64,000 bases of DNA from Diplolepis rosae (Eukaryota; Arthropoda; Insecta; Hymenoptera; Diplolepididae): NCBI GenBank assembly GCA_030998225.1, contig JAPYXD010000698.1, forward strand, positions 10,395,001 through 10,459,000, written 5' to 3'. Position numbers and translations under genes: made by a program. Every line of letters starts with the position of its first letter. Within the stretch, counting starts at the first letter, position 1. This document shows positions 56,859 to 64,000 of the stretch, piece after piece. The notes beneath the pieces were generated by a model. That model ran no database searches, was not told the origin of the DNA, and saw only the letters and a program-made list of their open reading frames with translations.

Positions 56859-57661
56859 TTGACTCGGTAAATGCAAGATTTTTTTTCTCCGTGAAGTCTT
56901 CCAGGTTACGTAATAATTCTGATTATTTAAAGTCCATGACTTGTACCTTAAGGGAAGAGATTAATTAACTTTCTCTATTCGATTTTAAAAATCATGTTTA
57001 CTTTGAACCCTATCCTCGAAAGGTTTGATCGGGAAATGAGCATGTCATCCCGTCGTATCGTGTTTTAATACAATAGTAAACTGAGAAAGTTAGGGATCGA
57101 CGTGCGCTTGTGGTGTTGGGTTACGAAGAACCACGGAAATGTGAGGTGGCGTCGAATGACGCGAATGCTCTACCAATTTCGATGGAAGTCGGATTATTGG
57201 TGGAATGAAATTTTCGACCACGTCCTCCGGTTGATTTTGGAACTGAGCAACAGCGCCCAGGGGTTTTGAAGCTTAGGCTTTCATATAGAAAGTATGGTGG
57301 ACGTAGAAACTTAGGGTGACAATCCCTACATAATGCCTGATGATATAAACGCCTTGAGGATCTGCACCCTCTAAGAACTGAAACCCTCTGTCTATACACA
57401 TGTGTATTATTGCAAGTTGCTTTATAACCTATGGGAACCATAGAGGCATGCCGAGTGCAAAATGCTCATACGTGCTCTGCATTCGATTGTTCGCCCAAAG
57501 TAATAACGACTGATTTTAAGAACCAAGAATCAAATTACAGTGCACGATACTTGGAAAAATTTCTTTGGAAGAAAATTGGCAAAATGATGGATTGCTCTTC
57601 GTTTTGACAATCCTTAATCTCAATTCTGGGATATGTTATTATTTATCAATTCAATAATAAA
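56859..57661. other. No gene; GC-richer stretch 57000-57430
   Basis: A nonrepetitive, GC-richer stretch holds a 106-codon minus-strand frame (57121-57441) with scattered cysteines but no domain I know. It could be a conserved noncoding element or an unrecognised exon. Confidence 0.45.
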
Positions 57662-57808
57662 CTCTCTAAAACTGAATCAGTGAGAAGTTAGTCACTGAGA
57701 ATCAGTGAAAGTGTACAGATTCATTCAGTGAAAATGTTATCACTGATTGGATCAATGAAAGCGACTGAACGAATCAGTTGTACGGATTACTGATTGAATC
57801 AGTGAAAT
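57662..57808. mobile_element. AATCAGT family, copy 3 (partial)
   Basis: It starts CTCTCTAAAACTGAATCAGT and contains many ATCAGTGA words, ending around GAATCAGTGAAATTAATC. No clear right end or TA pair is present, so the copy is truncated or decayed. Confidence 0.7.
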
Positions 57809-58397
57809 TAATCATTCTTTAAATTATTGATTAAAAAATTCAAGGGTTTTAAAGGAGTATTTCAAGTGGACTCTCTTGCAAGTTGCAATTGAAATATTTT
57901 ATTACGAAATAAAACAATTTATTAGAAATAAAAATGTTATATTTCATTTCATATAAATAGAATAGAACGTCAGAAAAGAAAACTTATAATCAAATATGCT
58001 CTTTGGCAGTATAATTTCTATATTTAAAAGAAGCTTAGTGTCATTTAATAAAACTGATCACGGCGTTCACATTTTTAACTAACTTTTGTTGATAATAACT
58101 AAAGTAAATATCTTATTTCGTATAAATAGAATAGAACGTCATAAAACAAAACTTATTATTTGATATGCACTGCAGTTTTAATGTTGAAAATAAGTTTATC
58201 CCTGTCAAATCAATTTATAAACCGATACGTTGTTTTAATGCAAGGCGAAATGTAATAATACTGAGATTATGGTTTGGTGGCGCTAAAAATCACGGACGCA
58301 AGAGTTCAGAATTTTAATCTTAAAGCTTTGACTTGTATTTGCTTCAAATTGACTAAATAGACAACTAAATTCACTTTTTTAACATTATTTTGCACTA
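57809..58397. repeat. AT-rich spacer with a direct duplication
   Basis: The text ATAAATAGAATAGAACGTCA, followed by AAAACAAAACTTAT or a variant, occurs at about 57951 and again at about 58118, some 165 bp apart, suggesting an old local duplication. No gene. Confidence 0.65.
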
Positions 58398-58593
58398 CTC
58401 TCTAAATCTGAATCAGTGATTTGCATTTTCACTGATTCATCAGCGAAAAAATATTTTTCACTGTTAAATCAGTTAATTTTTACTGAAATAATCAGTGAAA
58501 TTTGACTGATTTACAGTAACCTCTTTTTAGCTATTTGAATCAGTCAAATTTCACTAATAATCAGTAGATTTTGACTGATTCAAATTTAGGGAG
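58398..58593. mobile_element. TA MITE (AATCAGT family), copy 4
   Basis: A 196-bp element from CTCTCTAAATCTGAATCAGT to TTCAAATTTAGGGAG with TA at 58396-58397 and 58594-58595. It is closely related to copies at 10061 and 56585. Confidence 0.92.
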
Positions 58594-58870
58594 TACATGT
58601 AATAATTAAATCGTGTTTCAAGTGAAATGACGCCAGAGAAAACGAAGCCTGCTCTATTGTCTTTTGTCTACGTTTCGAGTTACTAGTGACGTCAAGCGCA
58701 TCATGCTCTTATGATACTTTCTACATACATTGTGAATTTTGCAAATTAAAGATCACGCACAAACAAATTGTACTTGTAATCAAGTATTATTAATTTTTAG
58801 AAATAATTTACGAAGCTGATATTTCATGTAAAGGCGAATTAAATGACTTTCAACACGAAACTTGCAACTG
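58594..58870. other. No gene
   Basis: A short spacer between two AATCAGT copies. Nothing recognised. Confidence 0.5.
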
Positions 58871-59045
58871 AATTAATCAGTGAAAAAAATGATTGCATGA
58901 ATCAGTCATTTTATGGTCACTGATTTATTTCTGCGAACATTTTCACTGATTTCACCAGTAAAATGACAGAAACCACTGATTTTTCAGTGAATGCCTACAC
59001 TACTGATTGATTCAGTGAAAATCTCACTGATTCATTTTTAGAAAG
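58871..59045. mobile_element. AATCAGT family, copy 5 (variant)
   Basis: AATCAGTGAAA, CACTGATT and related words recur about ten times, ending CACTGATTCATTTTTAGAAAG. The left end is not clear. It leads almost directly into the truncated CACGGAG element. Confidence 0.75.
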
Positions 59046-59060
59046 AACATATTTTGAGAG

Positions 59061-59306
59061 TATGTTTTTCAATTTAGGGAAAAACGTATCACTTTGAGAA
59101 TTTTTGTTAGTGAAAATACTAAACTTTATAATAATGATATGAAACTTTAGTATGAACTATAGTAAAATTTGCTATGAACTATGCTGAAGTTTCATATCAT
59201 TATTATAAAGTTTAGTATTTTTACCAACAAAAATTCTCAAAGTGATACGTTTTTCCCTAAATTGAAAAATACTATAGTAGAAATTGATATAAAAAGTTTC
59301 TCCGTG
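59061..59306. mobile_element. CACGGAG palindromic MITE, copy 2, left-truncated
   Basis: It matches 4201-4491 in order: TTTTTCAATTTAGGGAAAAA, CGTATCACTTTGAGAATTTT, GATATGAAACTT and the right end AAAAAGTTTCTCCGTG. About the first 35 bp of the left end are missing, and the right flank is TG rather than TA. Confidence 0.88.
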
Positions 59307-61190
59307 TGCTGAAATCTGAGTAATTATATCGAACTTCCAAACTTTTATAAAAGTTCTACAATTTACTGGAAATTGGTCAATATTGGTAGTTACACAGGAT
59401 GGGTTTTCAATCATTCCGTTCATTGGTTTTTTTGAACGTAAAGTTAATTAATTAGTAGAGAGCTTTTTTATTTTACGTTCTTTTTTATAGGTCCAAGGCA
59501 AGAAAAATTCCAAGATGAATTTTCAATATAAGCGGTTATGTTTAAATTTACATAGCTTTAAACGATTCTGGAGATGAAATTTTAATAGAGAGGAAATTGA
59601 GACGTTAATTTAATTTTAGCATATGTTAAACAGTTTGGTAATAAAATGAAGAATAGCAAATTATTTTTAATATTAATGATGATTATACTATGTACAGCTA
59701 TGACTAAAAAAATAAGATCTTGAAGGTACTCGTAAAAGAGAAATGTACCCAAGAAAGCCAGTATTAACTAATAAAGATAATTCTCGACGTGAGAAGCGTT
59801 TAGTGTCCCCAAATTAAGCCATAAGTAAACGTCACATGATCTACTCTCACCAGAATCCTCGTTCTCTCTCGAGTGTCTAACCTGTGAAAATAATCATTAA
59901 CTTCACATCTTTCTAACAAGATCTCCCACTCGTAACGGTAAACTCATCTTTGCGAGGTAGATGTAATAATTTGTTTCTAGGCTCAACTAGCAACTCTTCC
60001 GCAGGTCGAGTGTCATTAACGATAATTAAGATATTTTTCCATGCCCCTGGAAAGCCAAATGGGAATGTGAGTGCTCCTGGGGTTAAAATAAAGCAGAAAC
60101 TACTGCATTGTAGTATTTATCCTAAAACGCTGATTTTGCCGTTTGGTAATTACAACGCATATGATAATCCATGTACAATTGCTAATATGAAAAGAGATCT
60201 TTGGAGGTAATGAAAAGAGTCCAAAAGATATAAAGCGGCCAGAAAGCTCTTTAGAAGATCTGCGGTTCCTGTGATGCCTTGAGGCTCTGCAAAGCCGGAA
60301 GTTCCTCGAGGTTACTAGCTCTTTGCTCAGGCTGTCCTGGCATGCAAAGGTTCAAAATTTCCTTGTCTTTACTTCCTTTTGTTGTAGCACAAACTGCTGT
60401 TAAGTGTGTGCATAACATAGCGTAACTTCTCAGGATAACATTCCGCATAGTACCGGATTTTTCTTACTGTCTTTACATCGTTTGTCTCGACCTTTGGGCA
60501 ACGAAAAACGGATCAGTGCTATAATTTTCATGCACGAGTAGCCTTATTAGATGAGAAAAACTAAATAATTCATTTTCAAACCAGCTGAAACGATTACTCA
60601 AGAACAAATCCTTTGAATAACTTCATATTTAGAGACATTCTTGAATAACTAGCTCTTTGTAAGTTGAAGTAGCAAAAATTTTTATAAAAAATAACTAACA
60701 AAATTATGCCTGAAATACGGCAATGGAACCAGAATTTGACCATTTTTGATTAACTTCATATTTAACTATATTTGCTACAAAAATTGTTCAATGTACAGAA
60801 CTTAAACGTAACGAAGATTATTGCTTGTATTATTTAGTTCATTACACGGACCGAGAAAAAATTCTTTTTTTTTAAATCACATGATTTTTTTAAATTAAAA
60901 ATAAACAATAAGTATGGTTCGACGTGCTTTGTGTTGAGTTTTTTTATAACAACAATCTATTTAGTTCAATAACTTTAGGTAAATTACTGAAAATGACAAT
61001 ATTCATGTTTTTTTAATGTTACTGTAACATTAAACAAGTTAAATTCAGCAGCAACTTCGAAACATCTTTTTACATCATAGGTACTGTTTAAAAAAATAGT
61101 GTGTCATAATTACAATAAAATTTCGAATGGAAGTGTATTTCATTAACATAAAAAGCTGCTTGGAATAGCGAATTTTTTTACATTCAAAAC
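59307..61190. other. No gene recognised; GC-richer stretch 59820-60500
   Basis: AT-rich sequence around a nonrepetitive, GC-richer stretch at 59820-60500. An 86-codon plus frame (59950-60210) and a minus frame (60251-60448) lie in it without recognisable domains; either might be an exon. Confidence 0.5.
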
Positions 61191-61194
61191 TTTA

Positions 61195-62310
61195 TTTTAT
61201 CGGCGCTCTTGTTCTTTTTTGTTCACATATTTGATAGCATGTCTCTTTTGATTGTCCAGAAATAGTCGGTCATCATATTGATATCCTACCTTCCTTGGTA
61301 TCTGCGCTCCATTTTTTTTATATTCTGATGAAACCTTTCACCTTGCTCTTCAGTGCAATCACCCAGATTCTCACAAAAATAATCAAGATGAGAATCCAAA
61401 AAGTGGAATTTTAAAATCAATATTTTTAAAATAATCTTCTTCTTTGTCTAAAGCTTTCACAAATTGCGTAATCAAACCGAGTTTTATATGAAGAGGCGGG
61501 AGCAAGTTTTTTGATCTACTAAAGACTCTTTGATGACATTATTCGAATCAGGTGTTATCTCGTTCCTAGTGACCCATTTTTTTTGTTTGTAATGTTTCTC
61601 GTGATCTCGACTGTTCCACAAACATAAGAAGCAAGGATTCTTCGTAAACCCTCCTTGTTGCCCAAGTATGACATGTTTGTGTCTAAAGTAAATAACATTT
61701 TCTGTTTAAAATTTGGAAAATGGTGAAGAAGATAGACTACTTTAGGTTTAAAAATTGAAAGAAAGTTAAATTTTAGCAAAACATATCGAAAAAATTTTTC
61801 TCATTGTCAAAACCAGAAGTAGTCTATCTACGTACTTTTGTATCTTCTTTACCGTTTCCCAAATTTTGAACAGAAAATTTTGTGTATTTTGGACACAAAC
61901 ATGTAGAAAGTGGACCAAATTGTTCATATGAATTTGCTATTTTTCTCAAGTATCACATGCCCTTAAGCTTCGAGTAGATTAAACCCTTAATGTCATGGTA
62001 GTCAACTAATGAAGATTTTTCATCGACAGAGAAATACTTACGAAAACTTTTATCTCGTTCATGATAAAAGGAAGCAGTTACTCCTCTGGATAGCAAGATT
62101 TTTTTTCAATAGTGCTGCTTGATATTCTGACTTATCTTTTGAAAGTCCAAGATCTCTAACAAGATCATTCAGTTCGTTCTGTACAAACGTTTCAGGTTTA
62201 TTTGCTTCCTTGTCATTCGAAAAAGAGATATCATTAGTTTATTTTTCATCTTCGTCACTAACTACCTCATCATCACTTGCACAATCATCTGTGTTGCAAA
62301 AATAATAGTC
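61195..62310 (-). pseudogene. Relic of a repeated arthropod protein (EEQGERFHQ family)
   Basis: On the minus strand, 62310-61985 gives an acidic start and then QNELNDLVRDLGLSKDKSEY with AALLKK, followed by broken pieces. After an inserted TTAA MITE (about 61962-61681) come KHVILGQQGGFTK, NPCFLCLWNSRDHEKHYKQK, DSHLDYFCENLGDC, TEEQGERFHQNIKKMERRYQ and INMMTDYFWTIKRD. I recognise this order from an uncharacterised protein present in many copies in insect and other invertebrate genomes; its function is unknown and its multicopy nature suggests a mobile origin. Several stops and frameshifts make this copy a pseudogene. The central part between the two halves is deleted or scrambled. Confidence 0.75.
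61681..61962. mobile_element. TTAA MITE (GGGCATGTGATAC family), copy 2
   Basis: It matches 18290-18649: TCTAAAGTAAATAACATTTTC-type text, AACCAGAAGTAGTCTATCTA, ACAAACATGTAGAAAGTGGA and the right end AAGTATCACATGCCC followed by TTAA (61963-61966). The left 50 or so bases are missing. It lies inside the protein relic and is therefore younger than the gene copy. Confidence 0.82.
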
Positions 62311-62334
62311 AGCTTTGCTTCTCGGTTTGTATTG

Positions 62335-62363
62335 TATATATTTTTATTATTATTATTTATTTA

Positions 62364-62403
<40 letters not shown>

Positions 62404-62460
62404 ATATTTATTATTATATATTTTATTGTATATATTGTATATATTGCAATACATATTGAG
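62335..62460 (+). repeat. TA-rich microsatellite
   Basis: Repeats of TAT, TTA and TA, with a pure TA core near 62373-62394. The isoleucine/tyrosine frame over it is an artefact. Confidence 0.92.
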
Positions 62461-62744
62461 TGTGGATACCAAGTCTCTTAGTTTGTAATTTTGAGCTTAA
62501 AGCAACGTTCGCACATCCTTGATTTTATCATTCATCATCCGCTGATTCTTTTGTACTTCATATTTGACACATACGTATAATAGATCCGAGTTCTTATCGC
62601 AAACATGTTTTGTGATGTCAGAGTTGCTCATTCGAGAAATACGAGTTTTGTGGCATTTTCTATTTTATTGTTTTTTGTGATCTATGTTTATTTAAAAAAC
62701 ACGCACGTTAGGTTCCTGGCCCGATTGCAGATGAGTCCACTGCC
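62461..62744. other. No gene recognised
   Basis: A spacer between the microsatellite and the LINE relic. The minus strand gives the short piece MCERCFKLKIT, which may belong to the start of the protein relic, but this is not secure. Confidence 0.35.
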
Positions 62745-63365
62745 CATCTTCTTCTCTTACAACCGAACTGATCTTCGTCGAGTGAGATATCTAGTGTCTG
62801 TTCTAATCTTCTATAAATTATTGTTGTTAGAATTTTAGACGCATGTGTCGTTAGGCTATTAGTACGGTAGTTCTCGCATTTATATGCCGCTATTATTTCC
62901 GGTATAATTACAGTTTTGTTAACCTTGTCACTCGTTTCGTAGGTATCACAAACTAATTTTAATAAAAGGATCTTTTCTGCTCTGTAGGAGCTCTGCTGCT
63001 ATGATTTCTACTCCTGAAGCTTTATTTGCTTTCAGGACCCTTAATGCTTTCTCAAATTCCTCCTTTGAAATCGAATCTCCCCAATCATCATTTTGCACCT
63101 CATTTTCGTTTTCTATGAGATCGACTACACTGTCACCCTTGTATAGGCTCTCTATGTATTCTACCCACCTACTAAATTTATTTCTGCTTTCTGTTACCGC
63201 TTTTCCGTTTTCATTTTTGACTATGTTTGCATTAATTCGTCTTTCCCTAAAATTTTTTCTGATTTCCCTGTGAACTGCGTTTACTTTTATTATCATGAAT
63301 AGCGCTTCTACTTCTTTACATTTTCCTTCTGTCCAGTTGTCTCGCGCTTTTGAATCTTAGAAAAT
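62745..63365 (-). pseudogene. Non-LTR retrotransposon reverse transcriptase fragment
   Basis: The minus strand from 63365 reads SKARDNWTEGKCKEVEALF, then IRKNFRERRINANIVKNENG and RNKFSRWVEYIESLYKGD, then ISKEEFEKALRVLKANKASG and AELLQSRKD, the linker between endonuclease and reverse transcriptase. After a frame change near 62950 it reads LVCDTYETSDKVNKTVIIPE, CENYRTNSLTTHASKILTTI and SLDEDQFGCK, which correspond to early reverse transcriptase motifs (CxNYRxISL...SKI; EEQFGF). The catalytic YxDD region is absent, as is the endonuclease. The type resembles RTE-like or related LINE proteins; the exact clade is not determined. Altered key residues and the frame change show a dead copy. Confidence 0.8.
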
Positions 63366-64000
63366 ACAGCTTAATATGTAAATATTAGGAATGAATATAT
63401 AAGATGTTTCTTTCATAATTATCTATCCAATTTTATCCGTGTAAAGTAATTGATTCAACTTTTTAACAGCGGTTGGTCGGCGAAAAATGGATATTCAACT
63501 AATATTAGTAAATACAATGAATATTAAAATTGGTTGACATAATCTTAGATATTATAGCTGAATGATTTTATTGCAGTTATTGAACTTAATAAATGGTTGT
63601 TCTAGAAAACCAGCACAAAACACGTTAAAATATACTTCTTGCCTATTTTTAATGTTAAAAAATCACGTCATTCGAAAAAAAAGGTTTTTTTTTCAAAGTT
63701 TGATAATTTTTAGGTTATGTGAAAACTAGGGACAACATGATAAAACGGCCTTCAGATTCTTAATCAGCGGGTCAATATCCATAGGAAATGATGGATCTCG
63801 TTTCTAGCTTAAGCCATTTTTTTTGCAAGGCTGTGTTATTCACGTGTGATTTCTTTAAAAAAAAAAAAAAGTTCATTGAGAAAAAACAGATAGTTTTTTA
63901 AAAAGTGCATAAGTTGCTTATATTTGACCATGAAAATTTGTTAATTAGCCACTTCAACAGCTCATTTTCGACCATGTAAATCATAGACCTCATCACTATC
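63366..64000. other. No gene; AT-rich
   Basis: AT-rich to the end of the window, with an A-run near 63857-63870 and no supported frame. Confidence 0.5.

Noticed and set aside
57121..57441. 106-codon minus frame with cysteines
   Set aside because: Cysteine spacing fits no zinc finger or secreted-peptide pattern that I know.
56585..59045. Possible CRISPR-like or satellite array of AATCAGT
   Set aside because: Word spacing is irregular, the units sit inside TA-flanked elements with TIRs, and the DNA is eukaryotic.
62277..62459. Hydrophobic 60-codon frame that looks like a membrane protein
   Set aside because: Produced by the TA-rich microsatellite.
1..64000. Endogenous viral genes, telomeric TTAGG arrays, rRNA genes
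   Set aside because: Looked for by eye on both strands; no supporting motif was found.

Overview
The window looks like AT-rich nuclear DNA from an arthropod, most likely an insect. The evidence is an R1-clade non-LTR retrotransposon, Mos1-like and DD41D (rosa-type) mariners, a Penelope-like element, a repeated arthropod protein relic, and many small palindromic DNA transposons with TA or TTAA target duplications. A hymenopteran host is plausible but not shown. I see no convincing host protein-coding gene. The window reads as intergenic or long-intron sequence filled by several generations of mobile elements, with islands of higher-GC, apparently single-copy sequence that could be regulatory.

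Layout. 0-2.1 kb: two copies of an AT-rich dispersed repeat (called family A here), one with a long CAGA tract and one split by a perfect pogo-like MITE, plus a coding fragment of unknown origin. 3.4-4.5 kb: a TTAA-flanked foldback and a TA-flanked palindrome. 7.6-8.2 kb: another foldback. 9.7-11.5 kb: reverse family A with a MITE in it, a TG/TA microsatellite and an isolated hammerhead-ribozyme motif. 12.4-14.3 kb: three palindromic elements nested inside one another. 14.5-19.6 kb: tRNA-like sequences, more TTAA and TA MITEs and a decayed family A copy. 20.4-21.6 kb: a mariner relic carrying a GC-rich repeat. 22.7-23.6 kb: two different TTAA elements that share one TTAA. 26.9-28.1 kb: a full-length but dead Mos1-like mariner. 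29.5-30.8 kb: two GC-rich TIR elements and a tRNA-derived SINE.

32.2-34.4 kb holds the best-preserved element: a Penelope-like retroelement with an open reverse transcriptase/GIY-YIG frame, two nearly identical inverted terminal arms of about 592 bp, a hammerhead motif in each arm and a 15-bp target duplication. 36.2-39.5 kb: family A, then a second SINE copy opened by a large TIR element that is itself opened by another palindromic MITE. 40.3-40.6 kb: a diverged minisatellite. 43.2-43.9 kb: two TTAA elements joined at one TTAA. 47.3-48.0 kb: a DD41D mariner relic. 49.5-51.2 kb: an R1-clade copy that keeps its 5' leader, ORF1, 3' end, poly(A) and target duplication but has no ORF2. 56.5-59.3 kb: a cluster of MITEs built on the AATCAGT motif. 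61.2-63.4 kb: relics of a repeated arthropod protein and of a non-LTR reverse transcriptase.

The elements do not form a pathway. What they offer is a readable insertion chronology and several RNA-level signals: hammerhead ribozymes, long foldback hairpins able to give double-stranded RNA, and Pol III boxes. All functional statements rest on reading motifs by eye; no database search was run.
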